From Devosia enhydra (GTDB lineage Bacteria > Pseudomonadota > Alphaproteobacteria > Rhizobiales > Devosiaceae), in NCBI RefSeq assembly GCF_900119845.1, contig NZ_FPKU01000003.1, positions 613,990 to 677,989 on the forward strand: DNA of 64,000 nt, in the 5' to 3' direction. The translations under genes and the position numbers were made by a program. Below are positions 43,588-52,255 of the stretch, piece by piece (position 1 is the stretch's first letter; every line of letters starts with the position of its first letter). The notes under the pieces were generated by a model. That model had not been told where the DNA came from and did no database searches. It saw nothing but the letters and a program-made list of their open reading frames with translations.

Positions 43588-44847
43588 CTACCGCACGAGG
43601 ATCGCGCGGAAATCATTGACATTGGTGCCCGTGGGCCCGGTGACGACCAGATCGCCGATGGCGGCAAAGGCCGTCCACGCATCATTGCCGGCCAGCAGCG
43701 CCTGCGGATCGAGCCCGACCTGGCGAATGCGGGCAGCGCTGGTGCCATCGGCGAACGCGCCTGCATTGTCCTCAGACCCATCGATGCCGTCCGTATCGCA
43801 GGCGATGGCGGAAATGCCCTCGACCCCGTCGATGGCGAGGGCGAAGGCGAGGAGGAATTCGCTGTTGCGCCCGCCCTTGCCCCTGCCCCGCAGCGTCACG
43901 GTGGTTTCTCCGCCCGAAAGGATCACCGCCGGCCGGGTGAAGGGGCGCCCCCGCGCCTGTATCTCGCGCGCGATGGCGGCATGGACGCGCCCAACCTCGC
44001 GCGCCTCGCCCTCAATGGCATCCGAGAGGATGTGGGCGGCTATGCCCGCCTCTGCAGAGGAGTTGGCGGCGGCCTCGAGCGACAGCGCGGCAGAGGCGAT
44101 GACGCGGGTGGAGTTGGCGGCAAGGCGCGCATCGTCGGGCCGAGGCGCCGGATTGGCATCCCCGGCAAGAAGATTCGCGGCGGATTGCGGCAGGTCGAGA
44201 CCGTAAAGCGCGGCCAGCCGCCGCGCCTCTTCGCGGGTCGCGGTGATCGGCACGGTCGGGCCCGAAGCGACCAGCGCCGGATCATCGCCCGGCACATCGG
44301 AGACCACGAGGGTGACGACGCGGGCGGGCGCGGCGGCCAGCGCCAGGCGGCCGCCTTTGATGGTGGAGAGCTGGTTGCGGATGGCGTTCATCGCCGCGAT
44401 CGGGGCGCCCGACGCGAGCAGCGCGCGGTTGACGGCCTGCTCGTCGGCAAGGCTCATGCCCGGCCCCGGCGCCGGCAGCAGGGCCGATCCGCCTCCCGAT
44501 ATGAGCGCGATGACGAGATCGTCGGGCCCGAGCCCGGAGACGAGCTGCATCAGCCGCCCGGCTGCCGCAAGCCCCGCCTCGTCAGGCACCGGATGGGCCG
44601 CCTCGACGATCTCGATACGTGTGCAGGGGGCGCCGTAGCCATAGCGGGTGACGACGAGGCCGTTGAGCGGCCCCTCCCAGGCGTGTTCGAGGGCCTGCGC
44701 CATCTGCGCGGAGGCCTTGCCGGCACCGATGACGATCGTGCGTCCGCGCGGGCGCGGCGGCAGGTGCGCCAGAACAGCCGGCCCCGGCATGGCACGCTCG
44801 ACGGCCTGCGAATACAGGGATCGCAGGAAGGGCCTTGCATCATCCAT
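43588..44847 (-). CDS. Glycerate 2-kinase (GckA/TtuD, MOFRL family)
   Basis: 419 residues. The DUF4147 nucleotide-binding domain has VIGAGKASAQM near the start and ISGGGSALLPAPGPGMSL; the MOFRL C-terminal domain has ILSGGETTVTLRG and CDTDGIDGSEDNAGA. Members phosphorylate D-glycerate to 2-phosphoglycerate, though some were first called hydroxypyruvate reductase. The start is ATG at 44847. It heads a two-gene unit with the galactose dehydrogenase. Confidence 0.9.
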   Translation of the reverse strand: MDDARPFLRSLYSQAVERAMPGPAVLAHLPPRPRGRTIVIGAGKASAQMAQALEHAWEGPLNGLVVTRYGYGAPCTRIEIVEAAHPVPDEAGLAAAGRLMQLVSGLGPDDLVIALISGGGSALLPAPGPGMSLADEQAVNRALLASGAPIAAMNAIRNQLSTIKGGRLALAAAPARVVTLVVSDVPGDDPALVASGPTVPITATREEARRLAALYGLDLPQSAANLLAGDANPAPRPDDARLAANSTRVIASAALSLEAAANSSAEAGIAAHILSDAIEGEAREVGRVHAAIAREIQARGRPFTRPAVILSGGETTVTLRGRGKGGRNSEFLLAFALAIDGVEGISAIACDTDGIDGSEDNAGAFADGTSAARIRQVGLDPQALLAGNDAWTAFAAIGDLVVTGPTGTNVNDFRAILVR

Positions 44848-44923
44848 GCCGGGTCTCCGCTTGAACCTTTGGGCGCGCTCTGGCGTTGTGCGGTCTCCAT
44901 AGCGTCAATCCGGGGGATTTTCC

Positions 44924-45073
44924 ATGAGCCGCAGTTCTCTTTACGCGGTGCTCGCCGTGCTCGCCGTCGTCGTGGTGGCGTTCGGCATTTACTATGTCTA
45001 CCAGGAACAGCAGCGCACCACGCTCTCGATCAGCGTCGATGAAGGTGGTGTGCGGGTGCAGGGGCCGAACTGA
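44924..45073 (+). CDS. Small single-pass membrane protein
   Basis: 49 residues, MSRSSLYAVLAVLAVVVV at the start, one membrane helix (about 6-24) and a short polar tail with LSISVDEGGVRVQ. No family recognised. Its TGA overlaps the ATG of the next gene (TGATG), which supports it being translated. The tail probably faces the periplasm. Confidence 0.65.
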   Translation: MSRSSLYAVLAVLAVVVVAFGIYYVYQEQQRTTLSISVDEGGVRVQGPN

Positions 45074-45273
45074 TGGATGACCGCAAACAGGCCATTCTGG
45101 CCGTGCTCCAGAGCGAGTTGGCCAATAAGGGCGCCGTCACCGTCGAATCGCTCGACCTCATGGGACTGGCCGTGACCATCGATGCCGCGCTCGGGGGCGA
45201 TGGGGTGATGCCGGGCGAACGCGTCGACGACGGCAAGACACCCGACGAGCTCAACGCCTCGAACGACATCTGA
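45073..45273 (+). CDS. Small acidic protein coupled to the membrane peptide
   Basis: 66 residues with a helical N-terminus (MDDRKQAILAVLQSELANKG) and an acidic tail ending LNASNDI. No signal peptide, cysteine or known family. One-base overlap with the preceding gene and a strong terminator right after it show a compact two-gene operon. Confidence 0.65.
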   Translation: MDDRKQAILAVLQSELANKGAVTVESLDLMGLAVTIDAALGGDGVMPGERVDDGKTPDELNASNDI

Positions 45274-45284
45274 ATTCAGTGACC

Positions 45285-45334
45285 AAAACAACAAAGCGCG
45301 CTGTCCCGGTCAGGACGGCGCGCTTTGTTGTTTT
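45285..45334 (+). terminator. Strong intrinsic terminator
   Basis: AAAACAACAAAGCGCGC pairs perfectly with GCGCGCTTTGTTGTTTT around an 16-base inner part that itself pairs as GTCC/GGAC. Flanking A and T runs make it usable from both strands. Confidence 0.88.
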
Positions 45335-45369
45335 CGCGAGGGTGCGATGGCCGCCCTGGCCGCGCCCTC

Positions 45370-45585
45370 TTAGGGCGCGATCTCGGCGCCGCCGATGGCG
45401 CGGCTTGCTGCGCTGCGGGCATCCTCGATGCTGGCGAAGGTCTGGCCGTCTATGGCGAACGCATTGAAGCGCACGGCGAGGAAACGAAAGCCCTTGTCCG
45501 AAGGCAGAACGACGCCGAGCGGTTCTCCGTCGACTTCAATGGCTGTGGGCTTGCCCGTCTGCGGGGCAGGATAGGAATGCTGCAT
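45370..45585 (-). CDS. Small conserved-looking hypothetical protein
   Basis: 71 residues from the ATG at 45585 with GGAG 6 bp upstream. The sequence has Pro/Gln-rich residues at the start, then strands such as GKPTAIEVDGEPLGVVLP and GFRFLAVRFNAFAIDGQTF, and an Ala-rich helical end. It looks like a compact alpha/beta fold. No function recognised. It is convergent with the two-gene operon. Confidence 0.6.
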   Translation of the reverse strand: MQHSYPAPQTGKPTAIEVDGEPLGVVLPSDKGFRFLAVRFNAFAIDGQTFASIEDARSAASRAIGGAEIAP

Positions 45586-46006
45586 GGATCTCTCCATCGG
45601 CCGGAGCAGACGCGATTCCAGAACGGAATTGGTCGCTGCCAACGAGGCCGGGGTGTACCGAAATTATGAGACGAAGACGTGACGAGCGGTCACATTCGTT
45701 TGGATCGGAGGCACCAGGTGCGGGATACGCGTTTTACGCAAATGAACCCGGCATGGAGGTCAATGCGATCAATGTCAGTCATCGGCATTCTCCTTTCCGG
45801 CTGCGTCACGTCCCGTGGATCCGCCGAGCAACACAATCGCTGTCCGGCGCAGCTTTGGTAGGGCGGTGCAGTGTCGCCCAGAGGTCCCTTATAGGGCTTT
45901 TCGGCGACAGCGCAAACGCTACTTGAGTGCTAGTGGGTTCGCGGCGGGATGACCAGACCGTCATTACCCCAGCGAACGTCGATAAGAGAAAATTGTTCCT
46001 CGAGTC
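45586..46006. other. 421-bp gap with at most one tiny gene
   Basis: No convincing longer gene between the small hypothetical gene and the ABC-F gene. A 32-codon lipoprotein-like frame (45763-45861) is listed separately. Base use is less biased than in neighbouring genes. Confidence 0.45.
45763..45861 (+). CDS. Possible 32-residue lipoprotein
   Basis: The frame encodes a start MRSMSVIGILLSGC followed by a polar tail ending CPAQLW. ILLSGC is a good lipobox, and GGAGGT lies 11 bp before the second Met (45772). It resembles entericidin-type or lysis-type mini lipoproteins only in size and layout. Chance cannot be excluded. Confidence 0.3.
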   Translation: MRSMSVIGILLSGCVTSRGSAEQHNRCPAQLW

Positions 46007-47824
46007 TCAGGTTTCAAGGCTCTCCCTGAGCATTTCGAGCTCCAGCCACTGCTCCTCTGCCGCTTCCTTTGCGCGTTGCGCCGTGGCCAGTTCGCCGCTG
46101 AGCTTTTCGAAACCCTTGGGATCGCGGGCATAAAGACTGCCATCGGCAAGCTTTTTCGCCAGCTCGGCAATGCGGGCGTCGAGCGTCTCGATCTCCCTGG
46201 GCAGGGTCTCGAGCGCATGCTTCTGCTTGAAGGACAGCTTGGCGCGCTGCGCGGGAGCGGGGTTGGAGGGCGGCTGGGAGGCGGTCTGCGGCAGGGATTT
46301 CTGCCGCTTCTGCGGCGCGGGCGCAGAGATACCGGCGCCGCGCTGGGCCACCATGTCCGAATAGCCCCCGGCATATTCGGTCCACACCCCCTGCCCTTCG
46401 GCGACGAGCACCGACGTCGCGACTCGATCGAGGAAATCGCGATCATGGCTGACGAGGATGACGGTGCCGGGATAATCGGCCAGCATCTCCTGCAGCAGGT
46501 CGAGGGTTTCGAGATCGAGATCGTTGGTCGGCTCGTCGAGCACGAGAATGTTGGAGGGCAGCGCGAGCGCGCGCGCCAGCGCCAGCCGGCCGCGCTCCCC
46601 GCCCGAAAGCTTGCCGACAGCGGTGCCGGCCTGCTCAGGAGCGAACAGAAAGTCCTTCATGTAGCCGACCACATGCTTGGGCTGGCCATTGATGATGAGC
46701 GTATCCGAGCCGCCGGCGGTCAGCGCCTCGCGCAGGCTGGTCTCGGGCGAAAGCCCGGCGCGGCGCTGATCGAGGCTGGCGATGGCGAGATTGGAGCCGA
46801 GCTTGACGCGGCCTTCGTCGGGTGCGATTTCGCCGAACAGCAGCTTGAGCAGCGTCGTCTTGCCGGCGCCATTGGCCCCGACGATGCCGAGTCGGTCGCC
46901 ACGGATGACCCTGAGGCTCAGGTCGCGCACGATCGCACGATCGCCAAAGCTCTTGGAGATCGCTTCGGCATCGGCGACCAGCGCACCGGAACTGTCGGCT
47001 TCGGAGACGTTGAACTTGACCGTGCCGGTGGCACGCTTCTGGTCGCGCCGCGCCTGACGGAGGCCAGCAAGGCGTTCGAGGCGCCCCACATTGCGTTTCC
47101 GGCGCGCGGTGACGCCATAGGTCAGCCAGTGCTCCTCGCGCACGATCTGCCGATCGAGCTTGTGGCGGGCGGTCTCTTCCTCCTCCACCACTTGGTCGCG
47201 CCAGTCCTCGAAGGCGGCAAAGCCCTTGTCGAGCCGGCGGGCCATGCCCCGGTCGATCCAGACGGTGGCGCGGGTGAGATCGGACAGGAACCGCCGGTCG
47301 TGGCTGACGATGACGAGGCCGGAGCGCAGGCTGCGGATTTCGGCCTCGAGCCATTCGATGGCCGGCAGATCGAGATGGTTTGTGGGCTCGTCGAGCAAGA
47401 GGATATCGGGTTCGGGCGCCAGCACGCGGGCAAGCGCGGCGCGGCGGGCTTCGCCGCCCGAAAGCTTGGACGGATCTTCCCTGCCGGTCAGACCCAGGGA
47501 TTCGAGCAGATATTGCGCCCGGAACGCATCATTGCCCTCGGTCAGCCCATGCTCGACATAAGCGAGCGTCGTTGCAAAGCCCGAGAGATCGGGCTCCTGC
47601 GGCAGGTAGCGGATGGTCGTGCCTGGCTGAATAAAGCGCGTGCCGCCATCGGGATCGAGCGCCCCGGCCGCGATGCGCATGAGCGTCGATTTGCCCGAAC
47701 CGTTACGGCCCACCAGCGCGATCTTGTCGCCGGGCAGAACAGAGAGTTCGGCGCCTTCGAGCAGGGGCTGGGAGCCCATGACGAGGCGGATATCCTTGAG
47801 GGCGAGAATGGGTGCAAGAGCCAT
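46007..47824 (-). CDS. ABC-F family ATPase (Uup-like)
   Basis: 605 residues with two ABC domains and no membrane segments. Domain 1 has Walker A GRNGSGKST and signature LSGGEARRAALARVL; domain 2 has GANGAGKTT and LSGGERGRLALARAL. Between them is the charged ABC-F linker, and after domain 2 a Pro/Gln segment and C-terminal coiled coil (about 530-600), as in Uup. Such proteins bind the ribosome E site or branched DNA. It is monocistronic. Confidence 0.9.
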   Translation of the reverse strand: MALAPILALKDIRLVMGSQPLLEGAELSVLPGDKIALVGRNGSGKSTLMRIAAGALDPDGGTRFIQPGTTIRYLPQEPDLSGFATTLAYVEHGLTEGNDAFRAQYLLESLGLTGREDPSKLSGGEARRAALARVLAPEPDILLLDEPTNHLDLPAIEWLEAEIRSLRSGLVIVSHDRRFLSDLTRATVWIDRGMARRLDKGFAAFEDWRDQVVEEEETARHKLDRQIVREEHWLTYGVTARRKRNVGRLERLAGLRQARRDQKRATGTVKFNVSEADSSGALVADAEAISKSFGDRAIVRDLSLRVIRGDRLGIVGANGAGKTTLLKLLFGEIAPDEGRVKLGSNLAIASLDQRRAGLSPETSLREALTAGGSDTLIINGQPKHVVGYMKDFLFAPEQAGTAVGKLSGGERGRLALARALALPSNILVLDEPTNDLDLETLDLLQEMLADYPGTVILVSHDRDFLDRVATSVLVAEGQGVWTEYAGGYSDMVAQRGAGISAPAPQKRQKSLPQTASQPPSNPAPAQRAKLSFKQKHALETLPREIETLDARIAELAKKLADGSLYARDPKGFEKLSGELATAQRAKEAAEEQWLELEMLRESLET

Positions 47825-47888
47825 GGCGCGCGATAGAGCACATGGCCGCCGCGATTACAACGCGCGCCATCGCGGCGCGTGTCGGGGA

Positions 47889-48383
47889 TCAGTTGATCGG
47901 GGACGCCGCGGGGGTCACGGCGGCGACCATTGCGTCCTCGATCTGCTCCATCTTGAGCCCCAGCCGCTCACGCAGCGACCGGCGCTTTTCGGCCATGTCG
48001 GCAATGGTATAGCCGTCCAGCACCTCGAAGAAGGCGCCGAGTGCCTCGCGCAGGGCGCCATTGAGGTCGCAATTGTCGACCAGCGGGCAGGACACATCGC
48101 CACCCTCGAAGCACTCCGCCATGGCAAAGCTCTCCTCGGTCAGTTGGATGACGTCGAGCAGCGTAATTTCGGTGGCCGGCCGGCCGAGGCGGATACCGCC
48201 ATGGCGGCCGCGCACGGTCTTGAGCAGGCCGTTTTCGACCAAGGGCTTGATCAGCTTGAAGAGGAAAAGCTCGGAGATGGCATGCGCCCGTGCAATGTCT
48301 GCCACCCGGCTCAGTTGCGGCTCGTTGACGGCGCAATAGACGAGAGTGCGGATGGCGTAGCTGGACTGGCGCGTAAGCCGCAT
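47889..48383 (-). CDS. rirA: Rhizobial iron regulator RirA (Rrf2 family)
   Basis: 164 residues. N-terminal Rrf2 winged helix (MRLTRQSSYAIRTLVYCAV; recognition segment ISELFLFKLIKPL) and three cysteines Cys91, Cys99 and Cys105 in AECFEGGDVSC and NC, exactly the RirA Fe-S ligands. The AFFEVLDGYTIADM stretch is also RirA-like rather than NsrR or IscR. With iron it represses iron uptake; loss of the cluster relieves this. An inverted repeat sits about 56 bp upstream. Confidence 0.9.
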   Translation of the reverse strand: MRLTRQSSYAIRTLVYCAVNEPQLSRVADIARAHAISELFLFKLIKPLVENGLLKTVRGRHGGIRLGRPATEITLLDVIQLTEESFAMAECFEGGDVSCPLVDNCDLNGALREALGAFFEVLDGYTIADMAEKRRSLRERLGLKMEQIEDAMVAAVTPAASPIN

Positions 48384-48438
48384 GGGAACCTGCTTTCAAG
48401 CGTTGCCGCGAGACCGGACAGCCCCGCGATCGGTCCAG

Positions 48439-48459
48439 AGATTATAATGGTTCTAATCT
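48439..48459 (-). promoter_or_regulatory. Irr-box-like dyad upstream of rirA
   Basis: Arms AGATTA and TAATCT flank a 9-bp centre. On the minus strand the core reads TTAGAACCATTATAA, one base from the Irr control element pattern TTAGAA-N3-TTCTAA. It lies 56-76 bp before the rirA start, suggesting control by Irr or autoregulation by RirA. Confidence 0.5.
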
Positions 48460-48547
48460 TTGTCAACCGAAGTTGAGCCGCGTGCTCATCAAATCGGCGC
48501 GTCGGGACTGCGGCATGATGGCCCGTGATACGGCCGTTTCAGGGCGC

Positions 48548-49069
48548 TCACGCGCGCGGCTTGATCATCGCGGCGCGGCTGGCATGGGAATAATAGCGGC
48601 TCATGCGATTGAGCACCTTGGTGGCCTCGTCGAGCCGGGCGAAATCCACCGCATCGGCGTCGAGGCTCGACAGCAGCGCCTCGCGCCGCACCGAATGGTA
48701 GCGATCGCACAGCTCATCGCCATCGCTTGTTGCCGCATAGACGCGCTCGCGACCGGCCTGGCGGTGGGCGACATAGCCCTGGTCCTCGAGCTTTTTGAGG
48801 GCATAGGCGACGGTGTGGCTGTCCTCGACATTGAGCACGAGGCAGATATCGGCGAGCTTCTTGTCGCGGGCGCGCAGATTGACCGCGTGCAGCACCAGCA
48901 CGTCGAGCGCGCCCAGCCCGCGCGCGCCGGCCGCCTCGGCGCAATGGACCACCCAGCGCCAGAAGCCGTTGATGCCCACGATCATCGCGAATTCGAGATC
49001 GGAGAGGCGCCGCGCCTCATCGTTTGTCGAGCCCTCCGTCTCCGAGAGGTCCGCCTCTTTGCCGCCCAT
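48548..49069 (-). CDS. Winged-helix (MarR-type) transcription regulator
   Basis: 173 residues from the ATG at 49069 (a TTG 30 bp upstream is possible). A helix-rich N-terminal part (FAMIVGINGFWRWVVHC) is followed by a winged helix with KLADICLVLNVEDSHTVAYALKKL and the wing QAGRERVYAATSDG, in the manner of MarR proteins. It probably acts as a dimer. It lies just downstream of the CocE hydrolase gene and could regulate it. Confidence 0.75.
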   Translation of the reverse strand: MGGKEADLSETEGSTNDEARRLSDLEFAMIVGINGFWRWVVHCAEAAGARGLGALDVLVLHAVNLRARDKKLADICLVLNVEDSHTVAYALKKLEDQGYVAHRQAGRERVYAATSDGDELCDRYHSVRREALLSSLDADAVDFARLDEATKVLNRMSRYYSHASRAAMIKPRA

Positions 49070-49154
49070 GCCGATGCCTGATCCCGATGGTTCGGCCAAG
49101 CCTAGAGCGCTTCCGGGAACACTGGCAATTGTTTTCCCGCGGCGCCCCAGGGCC

Positions 49155-51128
49155 TCAGCGCGGCATCACCGGCAGGAGGATGTGCGAAGGCGTGGCGGGG
49201 CCGAAATGCACGGTGTTGAGCGCCTTTTTGCGGTGCGTCTCGCGGCCCAGCGGTTCGCCGGTGTTGGGATTGACGTCGAACTGTGGGAAGTTTGACGAAG
49301 CGATATCGAGCCGGATGCGATGGCCTTTGGCAAAGAGGTTGGATGTGGGTGGCAGCACGATGGTGATGGGATAGATCGTGCCGGGCTCCATCAGCTCTTC
49401 GCGTTCAAAGCCGTTGCGGAAGCGGGCGCGCAGGATCGAATCGAGGATGTTCATGTGATAGCCCTCGGGCACCGCCTCGGAGGGCGGATAGACATCGATG
49501 AGCCGCGCGGTGAAATCGGTATCCAGCGCATCCGACGAGATCCAGAGCTTCACCCGCACCTGCCCGGAGACCTCGATGGCCTCTGCCAGCGGTTCGGTCT
49601 CGAACACCACGACGTCCGGGCGCTCGGACAGCATCGGATAGGGCTCGCGGCAGGCAAAGAGGTCAGGCCGCTCGCGCTGATGCATCGGCCCGTCATGCAC
49701 GAAGGTGGTCATGCGCCCGCGCGTCGAGAGATAATCGGCCGAAATGCCGCGCGGCAGCGGCTGGAATTCGAGGAACGGCGCCACCGAGGCGCCAAGCGTC
49801 GGCACCGGGTGATCCGGATCGTGTTCCCAGGTGACGCTGCCGGTTTCGGCCGATGTGTCGGTCGAAAGCCTGGCGCCGGGCCGAAGGTAGAAGGGCGTCG
49901 GCGTTGCGCGCGAAAGCGGCCATTCGGCCTCCTCCCGCCACACCCCGCCATGGTTGAGATAGCCCCTGGTTTCGAGCCCGGCTCCGAAAAGCCCGGAGAC
50001 CTTGCCACCGGGCGCCGACACCGTGCCGTCGCCTCCGCCCATCACGAAGATCCGCACCGGCGGATCAGCCTCGACGCCGGTGTCGATATCCCTGAGCCAG
50101 CGGTCGAACCAGCGCAGGCGCTCGCGATTATAGACCGGATAGCCCCAGGCGGCGGCCTTGCCGAAATCGACCTCTCCGACGAAGGTCGAGCCATTGCGCA
50201 TCGCGGTGTGGTTCCAGGGGCCCACGACGAGCCGCATGGGCGAGGATTTGCGCCTTGCGAGCTCGGCGAATTGCTGCGTCGCCTCCTCGGTGAAAAGGTC
50301 GTACCACCCGGTGGAAAAGACGCAGGGGATGTCGGCGAACTGGTCCCACCGCGTCTTGTTTTCGAGCGTCTCCATGGCCCAGAAATCATTTTGCGCACCC
50401 TCATAATAGTAGTGAAAGAGGATGGCTTCGAGATTGGGCACGGCGGCAAGCGCCGTCTGCCCCGGCTTGAAGGGCATCGACAAAAGCTGGTTGCGCATGT
50501 GCCGTCCGCCCCATTCGATGCGGGCCTGCGCGGCCGGATCATCGCGGATCTCGGGGGCATCATGGGCATGCACGAAGAGCGCCGGGAACATCTGCATGGC
50601 CATGGCGCCACCGCGCCGGCATTGCCAGTCCATGCCTGAGGTGGGCGCGGAATCGACCCACGCGGCCTTCAGCGAGGGCGGGCTCTTGAGGGCGGCGGCA
50701 TTGGTGCAGACGGCGCTGTGCGAGGTGCCGACCATACCGACCATGCCCGTCGACCAGGGCTGGGCTGCGAGCCACTCCACCGTGTCATAGCCGTCATCGC
50801 CCTCGGCCGGGTTGGCGACGTGGTGGTAATTGCCGACATCCTCGGACTGGCCGCGCCCGCGCAGATCCTGGATCGCCACCGCATAGCCATGGGCGGCAAA
50901 GAACTGCCCCACCGGCTCGACCTGCATCACGGGGTTGGACTTGTCGTAGGAGGTGCGGGTGAGGATGACCGGAAAGGGGCCGGGCGCCGGATCGCCATTG
51001 TCGAGCGCCGGGCGGTAGATGTCGGTGGCGAGCCGCACCCCGTCGCGCATCGGGATCATGACATTGCGCGAGATTGTGACGCGACCGACGCGCGAGGTGT
51101 CGGCGGGCAGCGGGCCCCATTTGCTCAT
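49155..51128 (-). CDS. CocE/NonD family hydrolase (S15-type alpha/beta hydrolase)
   Basis: 657 residues from the ATG at 51128. The N-terminal X-Pro-dipeptidyl-peptidase-like alpha/beta hydrolase domain (about 15-310) has nucleophile elbow MVGTSHSAV (Ser136), and a C-terminal jelly-roll domain (about 370-640) has VKLWISSDALDTDF and RLDIASSNFPQFDVNP. Family members are acyl esterases or amidases, including cocaine esterase and cephalosporin hydrolases; the natural substrate is unknown. It overlaps the threonine aldolase stop by 4 bp (ATGA), so they form one operon. Confidence 0.88.
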   Translation of the reverse strand: MSKWGPLPADTSRVGRVTISRNVMIPMRDGVRLATDIYRPALDNGDPAPGPFPVILTRTSYDKSNPVMQVEPVGQFFAAHGYAVAIQDLRGRGQSEDVGNYHHVANPAEGDDGYDTVEWLAAQPWSTGMVGMVGTSHSAVCTNAAALKSPPSLKAAWVDSAPTSGMDWQCRRGGAMAMQMFPALFVHAHDAPEIRDDPAAQARIEWGGRHMRNQLLSMPFKPGQTALAAVPNLEAILFHYYYEGAQNDFWAMETLENKTRWDQFADIPCVFSTGWYDLFTEEATQQFAELARRKSSPMRLVVGPWNHTAMRNGSTFVGEVDFGKAAAWGYPVYNRERLRWFDRWLRDIDTGVEADPPVRIFVMGGGDGTVSAPGGKVSGLFGAGLETRGYLNHGGVWREEAEWPLSRATPTPFYLRPGARLSTDTSAETGSVTWEHDPDHPVPTLGASVAPFLEFQPLPRGISADYLSTRGRMTTFVHDGPMHQRERPDLFACREPYPMLSERPDVVVFETEPLAEAIEVSGQVRVKLWISSDALDTDFTARLIDVYPPSEAVPEGYHMNILDSILRARFRNGFEREELMEPGTIYPITIVLPPTSNLFAKGHRIRLDIASSNFPQFDVNPNTGEPLGRETHRKKALNTVHFGPATPSHILLPVMPR

Positions 51129-52186
51129 TTGGCGATGGCTCCGGATGAGGTGCGATGGAAGGCGTCGGCGATAATGCCGGCAATGGCGGGGAGGGCATCG
51201 GGCGCAATGCCGCGATGGGTGACGAGCCGGATGCGGCCGGCCCCGAAGGGGATGGCGAGCACTCCGCCCTCGGCCATGGCAGCGAGCCATTGCGCGAGGA
51301 CCGGAGCCGTCAGGCCGGCATCGATGAGAAGGATATTAGTCTCGACGGCAAGGGGATCGACCGGCAGGCCGCGCACCAAAAGCGCCTCGGCAAGGGCGCG
51401 AGCTGCGGTGTGATCATGGGCGAGCCGCGTGACCATGGTATCGAGGGCGACAAGGCCCGCGGCTGCCAGCGCGCCTGCCGGCCGCATGCCGCCGCCCAGC
51501 CGCTGGCGCCAGACCAGCGCCTTTTCGATGACAGCGCCCGGACCGGCGAGGATGGCGCCCGACGGGGCTGAGAGCCCCTTGTTGAGACTGATCGTGACAC
51601 TCGTAGCCGGGCCAGCGACGGTTGCAGCCGGCACGCCTTGTGCCACAGCCGCGTTGAAGAGCCGCGCGCCATCGAGATGCAACGGCACGCCATGGCGGGC
51701 GGCAAGCGTACCGACGGCAACGAGGTGCTCGATGGGGAGCGGCCGCCCGCCCGCGCGGTTGTGGGTGGTTTCGAGCACCACGAGCCCGACGGGCGGGCGC
51801 TGGGTATCGGAGCCTTCGGCGAGGACGGCGGAGAGGGCCGTCTCGTCGAGCACGCCGCGATGCGCCGGCACCGCGCGCACCATCAGCCCGCCGATGGCCC
51901 CGAGCCCGCCAGCTTCGGAGAGGACGCAATGGCTTTCGGGATCGGCCAGGACCGTGGTGCCGCGCTCGGCCTGGGCGAGGGCGGCGAGAAGGTTCGCCAT
52001 GGTGCAGGTGGGCACGAAAAGCGCATCGTCCTTGCCCAGCATCTCTGCGGCATGGGCCTCGAGCGCCCGCTGATGCGGATCGTCCCGCAGCCCGAAGCCC
52101 TCGGGATGGCGCGCCGCGTCCTCCATGGCCGCGACCATGGAGGGGGTGGCGGGCGAGAGGAAATCGCTGCGCAGATCATGGATCAT
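51125..52186 (-). CDS. Low-specificity threonine aldolase family protein
   Basis: 353 residues from the ATG at 52186, where the conserved sequence begins (MIHDLRSDFLSPATPSM). It is a PLP fold-type I enzyme with the PLP lysine in SISLNKGLSAPSG (read TISLNKGLSAPSG here), cofactor-contacting Asp in LHLDGARLFN, and ETTHNRAGG. It splits beta-hydroxy amino acids to glycine and an aldehyde. The pairing with a hydrolase suggests degradation of an amino acid derivative. Confidence 0.88.
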   Translation of the reverse strand: MIHDLRSDFLSPATPSMVAAMEDAARHPEGFGLRDDPHQRALEAHAAEMLGKDDALFVPTCTMANLLAALAQAERGTTVLADPESHCVLSEAGGLGAIGGLMVRAVPAHRGVLDETALSAVLAEGSDTQRPPVGLVVLETTHNRAGGRPLPIEHLVAVGTLAARHGVPLHLDGARLFNAAVAQGVPAATVAGPATSVTISLNKGLSAPSGAILAGPGAVIEKALVWRQRLGGGMRPAGALAAAGLVALDTMVTRLAHDHTAARALAEALLVRGLPVDPLAVETNILLIDAGLTAPVLAQWLAAMAEGGVLAIPFGAGRIRLVTHRGIAPDALPAIAGIIADAFHRTSSGAIAK

Positions 52187-52255
52187 GGACGGGGACCGAT
52201 GGGGTTGCTTGCCGTTTCCAGCCTTTCGGGGCTGGGGCAGGGCCCCCTCACCCTG

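Noticed and set aside
45666-45926. 86-codon plus-strand frame
   Set aside because: Arg/Ser-rich with no fold or start signal; the smaller lipoprotein-like frame in another phase is more plausible.
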